A DNA stretch of 64,000 nucleotides from an uncultured Halobacteriovorax sp. (GCA_913061265.1 CAJXVS010000005.1:281006-345005), one strand, 5' to 3'; counted from the stretch's first letter, positions 42,158 through 51,401 are shown. Notes: a model not told the origin generated them from the letters alone. A program made the numbers and translations.

Positions 42158-43771
42158 ATGAAACTTTCGAGGACGCCATTTTTGGCCTTAGTCAGCATTT
42201 TTCTCTTAGCGAATATTTTAGTTACATCCTTAATCATTCAATCTTCGAAAGAGACTACACCAGATAAACCTTATAAGAATACAGTAGAATCCTATTGGTT
42301 TGAAAAAGATATTAATAAACAAAATCAAATGCTCGTCAACCTCTATCCAGAGTTAAAAAAAGACTTTCCTCAACTGGTTCAAACTCATCAGTTCTTTATT
42401 AAGAACAATCTAGAAAATCAAAAATTTGGCACTCAAACTTTTAGTGAGCTTACTCTTCGTATGTTCTCTCTTTTTCAATATGTAAAAAGAAAGAATTGGC
42501 TAACTTTAGAAAGGATGAGTTTTCAAACTATTCAACACTATAACTCCGCCCTTGAAAAACTAGTCACAACTGAGAAACTAAATTTCTCTAAAGTCTTTCG
42601 CTTCACTTCAGAGATTAAAGAACTGACATTAAACAGCAGACTCTCGAATAGTGACAAAGAGATAGTTGTCGGAAAAGTGAATAAGATAAATTCTGATCTC
42701 AATAAAGTTGAATCCTATATTGGCAAAAAGCTATCACTCAACAAGATAAACAATGAACTCAATAATGACCTCTCTAATCTTGCCCAATTTGAAAGAGAGC
42801 CAGGTGCTTTTGTTCTACTAGATGGACTGACTAACCTTTCCTATGGGACATTAAAGCTTTTAGCAACTCAATATCTTATCTCTGGCTTTCTTTTCGCAGG
42901 CCTTATAGGAATGTACCGCTCTAGAGGTGAATTAAGCTTTGAAGGTCTGTTTGAAGACTCTCCTATTCCTACTGCTTTTCTCAATAAGAAAGGGCAGTTT
43001 ATTGCCCTTAATGATTCATTTAAAGAGATTCTCCCCTACACAAACTTCAGCCTTTTAAAGAAACTCTCCTGGGACAGCTTTCAAAAGCTTGCCCGCGTTG
43101 AATTTAAGACTCCTCTTAATAAGATTGAAGGCTCCTTTGTAACCTCCGCCACTTTGAGCGATGGAGAAGTCAATAATGAGTTCATGGTTAGGCTGACACC
43201 AAATAAAAAGCTTGGCGGTTTTTGCCTCAGTCTTTACGCAGATGATGAAATACAAGTCTATCAAGAACTCTCTGCAGTTCCAGATTTTCTTCCTCCTACG
43301 CTCAAAGAAGATGTAAATGTCTCTCACCTCCTAGAAGATGTGATTGCTGATCTCTCAAACCTCTTTCAATCAAAACAAATTGAACTAAGCCTAAATATTA
43401 AAGGTGATAATCATAAGCTTTATGGAGACATAGAGAAAACAAAAATGGCCCTCAAGGACTTTGTCAGAGACTTAGTATTTGCCTTAGCCCCAAAGAGTAA
43501 AACGAAGCGTTTTATCTTAAGTTTAGAAGAAACCCTTGATGGAATAGTTCTCAATGCCGACATGGATGATATTAAGCTAGCGACACCAGTTCTCAAGTCG
43601 AACTTTAAGTTTGAAGAAGAAGGAAAGACTAAGAAAAGAAACTTAAATCAAGGAATTGATATTCTTAGAAATTCAGGACTTGGTTTTGATATTGATCTCA
43701 ACTTTAAGAATAACTTCGATATCAATAATAAGTTTACAGGGTCTAATATCTCTATTGAAATGAGAAACTAA
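42158..43771 (+). CDS. Membrane sensor-like protein with degenerate kinase C-terminus
   Basis: 537 residues. TM1 lies near residues 7-28 (LALVSIFLLANILVTSLII) and TM2 near 232-252 (LISGFLFAGLIGMYRS); between them is a helical, probably periplasmic, domain of 200 residues. A PAS-like stretch follows (LFEDSPIPTAFLNKKGQFIALND near 265, in part). The last 150 residues (HLLEDVIADLSNLFQSKQI, then DGIVLNADMDDIKLAT) resemble a histidine-kinase ATPase domain without clear N and G boxes, and no H box is seen. It probably senses a periplasmic state and acts by contact. It follows the Omp85 pair after 78 bp. Its stop abuts the convergent hydrolase stop with no gap. Confidence 0.65.
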   Translation: MKLSRTPFLALVSIFLLANILVTSLIIQSSKETTPDKPYKNTVESYWFEKDINKQNQMLVNLYPELKKDFPQLVQTHQFFIKNNLENQKFGTQTFSELTLRMFSLFQYVKRKNWLTLERMSFQTIQHYNSALEKLVTTEKLNFSKVFRFTSEIKELTLNSRLSNSDKEIVVGKVNKINSDLNKVESYIGKKLSLNKINNELNNDLSNLAQFEREPGAFVLLDGLTNLSYGTLKLLATQYLISGFLFAGLIGMYRSRGELSFEGLFEDSPIPTAFLNKKGQFIALNDSFKEILPYTNFSLLKKLSWDSFQKLARVEFKTPLNKIEGSFVTSATLSDGEVNNEFMVRLTPNKKLGGFCLSLYADDEIQVYQELSAVPDFLPPTLKEDVNVSHLLEDVIADLSNLFQSKQIELSLNIKGDNHKLYGDIEKTKMALKDFVRDLVFALAPKSKTKRFILSLEETLDGIVLNADMDDIKLATPVLKSNFKFEEEGKTKKRNLNQGIDILRNSGLGFDIDLNFKNNFDINNKFTGSNISIEMRN

Positions 43772-44725
43772 TTACTTAAGAAACCTTTTAACAGACTTTA
43801 TAGCTAGGTCTCTAATGGAGTCTTTCTCTTGAAAGATTTCATGATAGGCGCCTTTGAAGCGAATCTTTTGACAATTTATCAAAGTAGAAGCAAACTCATT
43901 TTGAGCAGCGGCTTCAACAAAATCATCTAATTCAGCTTGAAAGAGAAGGATGGGCATCTTAAGAACATGTCTTCCCTCTAAAGCCTTAAGCGATCCCTTG
44001 AACCCTTCAAGAACCCAATTAGGTGAAGGACTTGAAACGTAAAGTGAGGGATTTCTCTCCTCAATATAGCGGGCCATATTAAAACGTTCTCTAGAATGAG
44101 TTACAATATTAGCTTCGAATGAGTCAGGATCACTATGAGGCCCACCGTCAGGAACAAACCCATCGGCCATACCAAAACCACGCATGATCTTAAACATACT
44201 TTCCACATACCACTGAGGAAATGTTTTAAGTTTAATCTGCAGCATAGGAGAGCCTAAGATAATTCCATCCCAAAATTCAGGATTCTCTTCGGCATGCAAG
44301 AGCCCTATTATCGTTCCCATAGAATGGGCCAGCATCTTTTTATGAGTATATTCTTTTGATCCGGCGATTTGATTTACAGCTTCTTCGAGATCTAGCACAT
44401 AGTGGTCAAAATCATCCACATGCCCTATTAAATTATTTTCGAGCAATCGCCCTGATTGACCCTGTCCTCTATGGTCTATGATGACAATATCATAACCCTC
44501 ATAACGAAGATCAAAGGCCAGCTCAGCATACTTAGCGGCATGCTCAGTTCGTCCAGGGAGAACAACTAGTAGTCTTTTATTTTTTTGATTGATGATTTGG
44601 CTATAGTGGATTTTGATTCCATCGTGTGCATTAAAAACTCTAGACTCAGAAACTTCATCATAGTAAGAAAGCGCCGTTCCTTTTTCTAATTCATCTGAAT
44701 GTTCATAATTTTTTTCAATATTCAC
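43772..44725 (-). CDS. Alpha/beta hydrolase, lysophospholipase/monoacylglycerol lipase-like
   Basis: 317 residues with GTG start. The fold is shown by LVVLPGRTEHAAKYAELA, DHRGQGQSGR, the nucleophile elbow AHSMGTIIG (Ser near residue 130), Asp in LFQAELDDFVEA and His in GAYHEIFQEKD. The layout is that of PldB-type lysophospholipases and monoglyceride lipases. There is no signal peptide, so action would be cytoplasmic or membrane associated. A role in breaking down membrane lipids is plausible from family only. Confidence 0.85.
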   Translation of the reverse strand: MNIEKNYEHSDELEKGTALSYYDEVSESRVFNAHDGIKIHYSQIINQKNKRLLVVLPGRTEHAAKYAELAFDLRYEGYDIVIIDHRGQGQSGRLLENNLIGHVDDFDHYVLDLEEAVNQIAGSKEYTHKKMLAHSMGTIIGLLHAEENPEFWDGIILGSPMLQIKLKTFPQWYVESMFKIMRGFGMADGFVPDGGPHSDPDSFEANIVTHSRERFNMARYIEERNPSLYVSSPSPNWVLEGFKGSLKALEGRHVLKMPILLFQAELDDFVEAAAQNEFASTLINCQKIRFKGAYHEIFQEKDSIRDLAIKSVKRFLK

Positions 44726-44830
44726 AAGTAGACCCTAAGTACATTATCTATGAATATATCTCGGAGAGATAGCCGGAAAGTTTACCCAATAGTGTAAAAG
44801 AATTGTAAGAGCTGACTTTCAGAGGAGAAA

Positions 44831-45277
44831 CTACTTTTTTATAATGAAAAAACAACCAGTTAAAAGAAAGAGAACTCCTGCGACTCGATAAATGTCGATC
44901 TTATGAACAGGCATTCCTAGTAAACCATAGTGATCAACAATAGTAGTCATTAAAAGCTGCCCTAAGACCACGAGACCGAAGAAGGCTGTTGAACCAATCT
45001 TTGGCAGAGAAAACAAGGCTCCCGCAATAAAAAGGGCGCCAATAATTCCACCAGTGTAGAGATACCAAGGAATAGTACTTAATTTTTTGAGATCAGGAAA
45101 ACTAGCTGAAGACACCATGATGGCAACCAAGAAAATAACCATGCCACCGAAGAAATTAATAAAGGCTGAGACAAAGGGATGATCTAACTTCTGCGCCAAG
45201 CTGGCTGTAACAATTCCTTGAAAAGGAATAAGTAGCCCTACAATTAAAGCTAAGCCAATCATGCTTGTAGCCTGCAT
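44831..45277 (-). CDS. DMT-type small transporter, DUF606/YdcZ family
   Basis: 148 residues from ATG 45277, preferred to the ATG at 45283 because GGAGG is six bases upstream of it and abuts the other. Four or five transmembrane helices cover almost the whole protein. Family features are LIVGLLIPFQGIVTASLAQKL, PFVSAFINFFGGM, IIGALFIAGALFSLPKIG, and the VVLGQLLMTTIVDHYGLLG segment. Members sit in the inner membrane; substrate is unknown. Confidence 0.85.
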   Translation of the reverse strand: MQATSMIGLALIVGLLIPFQGIVTASLAQKLDHPFVSAFINFFGGMVIFLVAIMVSSASFPDLKKLSTIPWYLYTGGIIGALFIAGALFSLPKIGSTAFFGLVVLGQLLMTTIVDHYGLLGMPVHKIDIYRVAGVLFLLTGCFFIIKK

Positions 45278-45363
45278 CAACATCCTCCATGATGTTTGAG
45301 TTATTCATTTATTTTACGTTAGGTTACTAACTTTACTCAATACATTTCTTTTATAGAAGTACT

Positions 45364-45756
45364 TCAGTCAAGAAAGCGAGAACGCTCGCCTCTAGTAGGA
45401 AGACGACAGCTATTCTTTTTTCCGAACATCAAATAGCGGTTCTTAGAGATTCTCATATAGATAAAGTCTCTTATAAATGATGGGATAATTAAAAAAGCAG
45501 AGGCCATGACCCAAGGGAAACCAAGCTCCTTAAGGACCATTAATACGGCCGTGGACTTCTCAATACATTTTCCCTCTTTATAAAGAACTATAGTGTTTAG
45601 ATCGGTTACCAGTTCAATTGGCAAAACATCCCTAGCCTTTTGTCCTTGAAGAGATGAAACTAAGAACTTCTCTTTTGAGTCGTACTTGAAAATAAAATCT
45701 ACAAAGCCATTACATAGGCTACAGACTCCATCAAAAAAAAGAATAGGCTTATCCAC
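45364..45756 (-). CDS. DCC family thiol-disulfide oxidoreductase-like protein (DUF393)
   Basis: 130 residues with GTG start after AGGA. The defining DGVCSLCNGFVDFI motif lies near residue 10, with the Cys-x-x-Cys pair. SSLQGQKARDVL and the C-terminal ARG-poor RLPTRGE stretch fit the family. A hydrophobic stretch near residues 80-95 is typical. The biochemical role of DCC proteins is not settled; redox activity is assumed from the Cys pair. It diverges from the monooxygenase gene. Confidence 0.85.
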   Translation of the reverse strand: MDKPILFFDGVCSLCNGFVDFIFKYDSKEKFLVSSLQGQKARDVLPIELVTDLNTIVLYKEGKCIEKSTAVLMVLKELGFPWVMASAFLIIPSFIRDFIYMRISKNRYLMFGKKNSCRLPTRGERSRFLD

Positions 45757-45799
45757 AATGATTCCTAAAAGTTGATCATTTAAATTGAACTATAGTATA

Positions 45800-45886
45800 G
45801 CCACTATTCTTTAAGAAGTGGCCTGTAAAAATAACCTAAGTATCTAATTTTGTTCTTTAGATGAGAGGTCTCTCATCCGATGAGAA
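45800..45886. promoter_or_regulatory. Two dyads before the monooxygenase-like gene
   Basis: GATGAGAG-GT-CTCTCATC (45860-45877) is a perfect inverted repeat of 8-bp arms, followed by a third, near-identical half GATGAGAA at 45879-45886. Upstream, GCCACT (45800-45805) and AGTGGC (45817-45822) form another inverted repeat. The first dyad ends 28 bp before the ATG of the next gene and looks like an operator for a dimeric regulator. Confidence 0.5.
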
Positions 45887-45904
45887 GTGACAAAAGGAGA
45901 TTGT

Positions 45905-46216
45905 ATGGCAGTTATAGACGACTTTAGAGGGATTATTACGGTTTTTGTTGAATTTAAGATTGATCCAGAGAAGTCTGAACTAGTCATCGCCCAACTAAAA
46001 GAATTCTACGCCAAGCATGCAAAAGGATCCACGGGACTGGTCTCTGTAAACTATCACCTCTCTTTTGATAGCAGCTTGATCTTCAACTACGCTCAATGGA
46101 AAACAGAGGATGACTTTGAAAGGTTTATAACAGATAAGTCCAACCTCGCTTTTATGAAATCTATTGATTGCCTTGAATCAAAATTTACAAAGACAAAAGT
46201 TGTTTTCACGACCTAA
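45905..46216 (+). CDS. Antibiotic biosynthesis monooxygenase-like (ABM) protein
   Basis: 103 residues from ATG 45905, where AAAGGAG lies five bases upstream. A GTG at 45887 would add six residues and overlap that Shine-Dalgarno. The dimeric alpha-beta barrel pattern is visible: ITVFVEFKIDPEKSELVI, GLVSVNYHLSFDSSLIFNYAQW with the conserved Trp, and a helix with SNLAFMKSI. Such proteins act as small cofactor-less oxygenases or heme/quinone-related enzymes; the substrate is unknown. Confidence 0.8.
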   Translation: MAVIDDFRGIITVFVEFKIDPEKSELVIAQLKEFYAKHAKGSTGLVSVNYHLSFDSSLIFNYAQWKTEDDFERFITDKSNLAFMKSIDCLESKFTKTKVVFTT

Positions 46217-46233
46217 AGTGCTAAAATCTAAGG

Positions 46234-48192
46234 GTGAATAAAAAAGAATTAATCTTACCAGCAAGCCTCTTTTTGGGACTTATTATCTTCTTCCTCTTTT
46301 CTGTCATGCCGACAGTTCCAGGTGGAGATTCCTCAATGTTTATAGGGGCCGCTTTTTCAAACGGAGTGGCGCAACCCCCTGGCTACCCGCTTATCACCTT
46401 AATCTATAAGATTCTTTTTCTCTTTCCGCTAGACTCAGTTTTCTTAATCAATCTTTCCTCAGGAATCTTAACCAGCTTAACCAGTCTTGTTCTGTTTTTT
46501 CTTTTTAAGGAAATAACAAATTGTAAGTACAATGCCGCAACAATGGCGCTTCTGTTCGCCGTCCTTCCTTTGATTTACCGCTATTCCTTGGTTGCTGAAG
46601 TCTTTGCCCTTAATAATTTTTTAACGGCTTTAACGATCTATCTTGCCCATCGATTTCACCAAACGAACTCGATCAAATTCGCCTATCTAGGAGTCTTTTC
46701 CATGGGTCTCGGTATGAGCCATCATCATACCTTTGCTTTTATTGCCCTGCCCTTAATCATTTGGCTTTTAATCAATCATAAAGAACTGAGAGGCCTAAAA
46801 GTTTTAGCCCTCCTCTTTATCCTAGGACTTTTAGGCCTTGCTCCTTACCTTTATTTAGTCGTGGCACCTCATTATGCGGGAGAAATCACATGGGGAGAGA
46901 CAAGCAGCTTAGAGGGATTCTTTCATCACTTTTTGAGAAAAGACTTTGGTACTTTTCAGTTAACGGCTACAGGTAATGGTGGCTTCTTAGACAATCTACT
47001 CGCCTTTTTTAAAGACCTTCCTTTTGAAAGCTTTGCTATTCTTTACTTCCTACCGGGTCTTTGGATCTTTAATAGCTTTAAAAGTTTTAAACGCAGTAGT
47101 TTCTCTCATCTCATTTTCATTATCTTGATAATCTATATGGGTGTCTTTTTCTCACTTGCTAATATCGACTTGACGAATTTTTTGTTTAAAGAAGTTTTCT
47201 TAAGATTTTGGCAACTTCCTCTTCTTCTTCTCACTATTTTAAGCGCTTATGGACTTCAGTTCATCAAGCCTCTTTATAAAAAGAAAGTCTTTATCATCTT
47301 AACCATTGTCGTTCTTATTCGTGGAGGCTTTAGCTATAATCACCACAGTAGAAATGGAATTACTATCTTTAAAGATTATGGTGAGACGATGTTAAACTCT
47401 CTCCCTAAAGACTCTGTCCTAATTGCCACAGGCGATCTTCAAGTAAATATTCTTCGCTTCTTACAGGTCGTAAAAAAGAAGAGGCCAGACGTCACCATTC
47501 TTCCTGTCCCACTGATGAACCTAGCATGGTATAAGAAGATTCATAGAAAGTTTCATCCTACAGTCAAACTACCTCCAGGGGTTTATGCCCCATTTCCAGA
47601 AAATGGAAAGTATCAGTTATTAGATATCTTGAAGTTAAACTCCCAAAAAAGTTTCTTTATGCTTCAAGATAATAAATTGGTTAAAAACGAAGGAGCAGCT
47701 GACTTAAGCCTCTTAGTGAGATTTGACTGGGTTCCAAGTGGGTTCCTCTTTAAATTAATTCCTAAGGAGGAAAGACCTAACCCCATATCCACAATTTCTA
47801 ATCATGTTAAGGCTAAGGGAGAGTTCAAGCCAAATTCCTACAGGCGAGTAGAAAAAGGAAGCTGGGAAGAACTTGTAACAGATGTGGTCTTCTGGAATGC
47901 TGAACGTTATCATATGATCTATCATACCCGGCTCTTAAAAAAAGATGATTCCTTAACACATAAACAGGCCCTCGCTTCTCATATAGAAGGCCTTCGAATA
48001 GATTATAAGAATATTCCTCCTGAGTTTTTAAAGAATCTAGGCCTACTTTATTATCAATTAAGGCAAAAAGGAATCATGACGAATGATAAGATTGTCTCCG
48101 CATGGGGAGATTACTATAAAACACTTAGTGATAAGTCTACTCATGAAGCAGGAGAGATAAAAAAGGCCCTCGATCATTTTGGAAAGAAGTAA
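46234..48192 (+). CDS. Multi-spanning DUF2723 glycosyltransferase-like membrane protein
   Basis: 652 residues with GTG start. DUF2723 features lie at the N-terminus: PTVPGGDSSMFIGAA, GVAQPPGYPLITL and VAEVFALNNFLTAL. The Asp in GGDS matches the catalytic-type acidic residue of GT-C/protein O-mannosyltransferases. About ten transmembrane segments fill residues 8-370; the C-terminal 280 residues are soluble and include SLPKDSVLIATGDLQ and RPDVTILPVPLM. It probably transfers a sugar from a lipid carrier across the membrane. A -10-like TAAAAT lies six bases before the GTG. The related 48196 gene starts three bases after it, so they are an operon. Confidence 0.83.
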   Translation: MNKKELILPASLFLGLIIFFLFSVMPTVPGGDSSMFIGAAFSNGVAQPPGYPLITLIYKILFLFPLDSVFLINLSSGILTSLTSLVLFFLFKEITNCKYNAATMALLFAVLPLIYRYSLVAEVFALNNFLTALTIYLAHRFHQTNSIKFAYLGVFSMGLGMSHHHTFAFIALPLIIWLLINHKELRGLKVLALLFILGLLGLAPYLYLVVAPHYAGEITWGETSSLEGFFHHFLRKDFGTFQLTATGNGGFLDNLLAFFKDLPFESFAILYFLPGLWIFNSFKSFKRSSFSHLIFIILIIYMGVFFSLANIDLTNFLFKEVFLRFWQLPLLLLTILSAYGLQFIKPLYKKKVFIILTIVVLIRGGFSYNHHSRNGITIFKDYGETMLNSLPKDSVLIATGDLQVNILRFLQVVKKKRPDVTILPVPLMNLAWYKKIHRKFHPTVKLPPGVYAPFPENGKYQLLDILKLNSQKSFFMLQDNKLVKNEGAADLSLLVRFDWVPSGFLFKLIPKEERPNPISTISNHVKAKGEFKPNSYRRVEKGSWEELVTDVVFWNAERYHMIYHTRLLKKDDSLTHKQALASHIEGLRIDYKNIPPEFLKNLGLLYYQLRQKGIMTNDKIVSAWGDYYKTLSDKSTHEAGEIKKALDHFGKK

Positions 48193-48195
48193 TCA

Positions 48196-50241
48196 ATGAA
48201 TAAGATAGGCTCAAGAGATAAAAAGATCAGTTTATTCATCTTCGTGATGAGCTTGGCGTATTACATCTTTAATTGCCCACCAACAATCACTGTTGAAGAT
48301 AGCGGAGACTTTGTCATGGGCCTCTCTAGCCTTGGCATTGTTCATGGTCCAAGTTTTCCACTTTTTACGATGTTAGGTTTTTTATTCTCTAAGTTTCCTA
48401 TTGGTGAGATGGGCTTTAGGATTGCCTTTTTTAGCTCGATCTTTGGATGTCTTTCGCTTTCTCTTTTTTATATCCTCCAAAGATTATGGAATCTAAGAGT
48501 CGAAGCCTCACTCTTTACCACGGCCGTTCTTGCAGTTACATCGGTCTATATGGGTCAGAGTATTATCGCTGAAGTCTATAGCCTTAATATGTTCTTCGTT
48601 ATGCTTCTGTTTATCTTTACAACAATCTCTAATAGAGAATCTTCCAAACGTTGGGTCTTTTTGATGGGTCTTACAGTAGGGAGCGGTTTGATACATCACT
48701 ACCCTCTCTTTCTTACGAGCTGTACTGGACTTATCTTTTATTATGACTGGAAGAAGTTAGACTTTAAAAAGGTCTTACTAGGGGTTTTAGGAATAGTATT
48801 AGGGCTTCTTCCTTTTCTCTACTTAGTTGTCCAGATGAAGAATCCAGATCTAGATTATAACTTCGGGAAGGTTTCAAATTGGGAGATGCTTTGGAAGCAG
48901 TTCTTAAGAAAGGGCTATCAGGGAGTTGATCAGGCCGGCGGAGGAGTCAAAGATAAGTTGTTATTAAGCTTCTCTATTATCAAGAATTATGGAACAGACT
49001 TTACTCTTGCAGCCCTTCTTATTCCTCTTGGAATATTTTCTATAAAAGATAAAAAGAAGTCTCTTGCTTTAATTGTAAGCTTTGTTTCAAGTTCATTTTT
49101 GATCGTCTTTCTATTAGGCTTTACCCACGAACCTCATTACGTGGCCGTTATAAAAGCCTATCTAATGCCAAATTTTCTCTTTGCTGCTCTCTATATGGGC
49201 TTCTTCTTAGATTGGCTTTATAAGAGAGATTTTAAGAAGAAAAGGATCATCACTCTTCTTTTAGGCTTAACCTTTCTACTTAATGGAGTTTTTAATTTTA
49301 AGAGGACCTCTCATTTTAACGATGACTTTGTTTATAAATGGGCCGAAAAAGGCCTACTCTCCTTAGAGCCCAACAGCATCCTTATCCTCTGTGGACAGGA
49401 ACCCTATGCTCTTTACTATGCTAATCGTTTTAAGAAAGTAAGACCTGACGTCACTATCTATGACAGATTAAGCATAATGACTAAAGAGAACCTCTATGCA
49501 CCCCACTTACTTTTTTGGAAGGTTAAGACGCAAGAACAATTTGATAATTATCGAAAATTTAAAGAACTAGAACTTTTTAAGAATTCAAAAAGACCCATTT
49601 ACTTAACTTGCGCTGATAAATTTGATAGCTACGGAATTGTCTTAAAACAAACAGTCTATTTTCATAGACTAGTAAGCCATATCCCTTTTACACCAACAGA
49701 GCTTTCAAACACTCTCCATCAAGAGGTTTTAGATTCAGCCCTTTACTCCTATCCAAAGACAGAATATTGGCTGGATTCGATTAGAAATATGCTGCTCTTT
49801 AAAACTTTTAGCTACTATCTTGAAAATAATGAACCTAAGATACCTGCTTTTTTAGAAAGTTTAAAGAAACACAAAAATTCAAGAGACCAAGATTTTATGC
49901 ATTCACTTTTAGAAGATACATATTTGAAGAAAAAGTATATTCAGTATGAGAGCTTACTCAAATGGAATATTGAGTTAAATGGAATCGAGAGTCTTCAAGC
50001 GGGGACTCTTTCGAGAATCTGCACAGTAAGGGCCACTAGTAAGAAATTTAAGGAGGCCTTAAATTATTGTAATATGGCCATAAAGCTAAGTAAGGAGTGT
50101 AACGTCTCCCTCTTAAACAACCTCCTCTTTATCAATTATAATTTAAAGGATCTAAGCGCCGCCACTAAATGGGCCAGAGTTATACTCTCTTGCAAACCCG
50201 ATCATAAAGGGGCTAATTCTCTTCTAAAAAATATTCGTTAA
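48196..50241 (+). CDS. DUF2723 membrane protein with C-terminal helical repeats
   Basis: 681 residues, clearly related in layout to the upstream gene: PPTITVEDSGDFVMGLSSLG, GIVHGPSFPLFTMLG, IAEVYSLNMFFVML, about ten transmembrane segments to residue 370, then LEPNSILILCGQEPYALYY and RPDVTIYDRLS. The last 130 residues look TPR-like (KKFKEALNYCNMAIKLS, DLSAATKWARVILSC). It is probably an inner-membrane GT-C transferase that works with its neighbour, possibly on surface proteins or glycans. Substrate unknown. Confidence 0.83.
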   Translation: MNKIGSRDKKISLFIFVMSLAYYIFNCPPTITVEDSGDFVMGLSSLGIVHGPSFPLFTMLGFLFSKFPIGEMGFRIAFFSSIFGCLSLSLFYILQRLWNLRVEASLFTTAVLAVTSVYMGQSIIAEVYSLNMFFVMLLFIFTTISNRESSKRWVFLMGLTVGSGLIHHYPLFLTSCTGLIFYYDWKKLDFKKVLLGVLGIVLGLLPFLYLVVQMKNPDLDYNFGKVSNWEMLWKQFLRKGYQGVDQAGGGVKDKLLLSFSIIKNYGTDFTLAALLIPLGIFSIKDKKKSLALIVSFVSSSFLIVFLLGFTHEPHYVAVIKAYLMPNFLFAALYMGFFLDWLYKRDFKKKRIITLLLGLTFLLNGVFNFKRTSHFNDDFVYKWAEKGLLSLEPNSILILCGQEPYALYYANRFKKVRPDVTIYDRLSIMTKENLYAPHLLFWKVKTQEQFDNYRKFKELELFKNSKRPIYLTCADKFDSYGIVLKQTVYFHRLVSHIPFTPTELSNTLHQEVLDSALYSYPKTEYWLDSIRNMLLFKTFSYYLENNEPKIPAFLESLKKHKNSRDQDFMHSLLEDTYLKKKYIQYESLLKWNIELNGIESLQAGTLSRICTVRATSKKFKEALNYCNMAIKLSKECNVSLLNNLLFINYNLKDLSAATKWARVILSCKPDHKGANSLLKNIR

Positions 50242-50306
50242 GTTTTGACAAAAATCTAAGAATTAGTGAAAATATATTTATGGAAAATGAAAGAATTGAG
50301 GATGAT

Positions 50307-50474
50307 ATGAAAGTAGAAATTTTTTACGCAAGAGATGTGATAAAGCTACAAACAAACCTGAACAAGTTCTTTAAAGAGAATCCAGATATTGACTATATTG
50401 ACTTAAAATATAGCCATGTAAGTGATACTAGTAATGGTGAACAAACCTACTCTGCCCTACTAATTTATCGCTAA
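50307..50474 (+). CDS. Small Cse60-like protein
   Basis: 55 residues from ATG 50307, chosen because GAGG lies five bases upstream; an ATG at 50280 gives 64 residues without a Shine-Dalgarno. The pattern VEIFYARDVIKLQTNLNKFF, then IDYIDLKYSHVS and the C-terminal YSALLIY match the short Cse60 family known from spore formers, where the function is unclear. Here it cannot be linked to sporulation. A TTGACA at 50245-50250 could be its -35 box, with an AT-rich -10 region after it. Confidence 0.65.
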   Translation: MKVEIFYARDVIKLQTNLNKFFKENPDIDYIDLKYSHVSDTSNGEQTYSALLIYR

Positions 50475-50475
50475 A

Positions 50476-51345
50476 ATGATCAGCACCCATGACCTTCTAA
50501 CGAAGATTGAAAATGGTGAAGAGACTTTTAAAGAACTAGAGTTATCGTTAAAAGAGATTGCAGCTCATTTTCTAAGTGCTACACAATCAGATGAATCTCT
50601 CGGATGGTTCCTGTTAAAGGAACTAGAGAAACACTATGGAACCCATTTATTAAAAAATGATCTAGGCTCTTTCCAAGAATTCTTCAAAATCGCCTCGCTC
50701 TTTGATAGAGATAAGAACTCAATCAACCGTTTCTTTGATTCCGCCCTAGGGCTCTATGGTCCTGCTAGTGAAGTCAAACTAGTTCAAATCTTTGAAGAGA
50801 AACAAAATAAGGTTGATTATCAATCGATGAGGATAAGGGGAAGCTTTGAGTATTCTCATACACAAACTCACTATTCGATCCTGATGGACCTCTTTAATTA
50901 TCTCTCGCCTAAGAAGGGAGAGAGGTTTATTGATATTGGGTCTGGCTTTGGTAGAGTCGGCCTTTTTATTGGCCTTTGTTTTCCAGATCTAGAGTATCTT
51001 GGTTTTGAGTTAGTTGCGGGTCGAGTTGATTGCTCCAATGAAGTTAAACTTAGAAATAGATTTGAAAATATAGAGTTTCAAACTCAAGACCTACTAGAGC
51101 CAAATTTTGAAATCCCTGATGGAGATTATTATTTTCTTTATGACCCACTTGAAAAAGAAGAATTAAAGAATTTTTATAAAAAACTACAATCTAGGCCCGG
51201 GCATAAGGTTATAGCCTTCGGGGGCTACGACGACTTTATCTTAGAATATCTCGATTCTTGTCCTTGGCTGACACAGATTAAGAGGTTTCAAGATGATTAC
51301 TTTAGCCTATCAGGGGCTATTTACGAATCTAAGTCGCTGATTTAA
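50476..51345 (+). CDS. SAM-dependent methyltransferase, DOT1-like
   Basis: 289 residues. The N-terminal 110 residues are helical. A class I methyltransferase core follows: ERFIDIGSGFGRVGLFIGL (motif I, near residue 152), YLGFELVAGRVDCSNEV and DYYFLYDPLEKEEL. The GSGFGRVG and FELV pattern is close to DOT1-type protein lysine methyltransferases, which bacteria also encode, but the substrate is not predictable. It starts one base after the Cse60-like stop, without a Shine-Dalgarno, so translation may be coupled. Confidence 0.78.
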   Translation: MISTHDLLTKIENGEETFKELELSLKEIAAHFLSATQSDESLGWFLLKELEKHYGTHLLKNDLGSFQEFFKIASLFDRDKNSINRFFDSALGLYGPASEVKLVQIFEEKQNKVDYQSMRIRGSFEYSHTQTHYSILMDLFNYLSPKKGERFIDIGSGFGRVGLFIGLCFPDLEYLGFELVAGRVDCSNEVKLRNRFENIEFQTQDLLEPNFEIPDGDYYFLYDPLEKEELKNFYKKLQSRPGHKVIAFGGYDDFILEYLDSCPWLTQIKRFQDDYFSLSGAIYESKSLI

Positions 51346-51401
51346 GTACTTTCAAGACATAAATGCTCAAGTATCTTAAGCTATTCACCGAAGAGTTGTT
51401 C

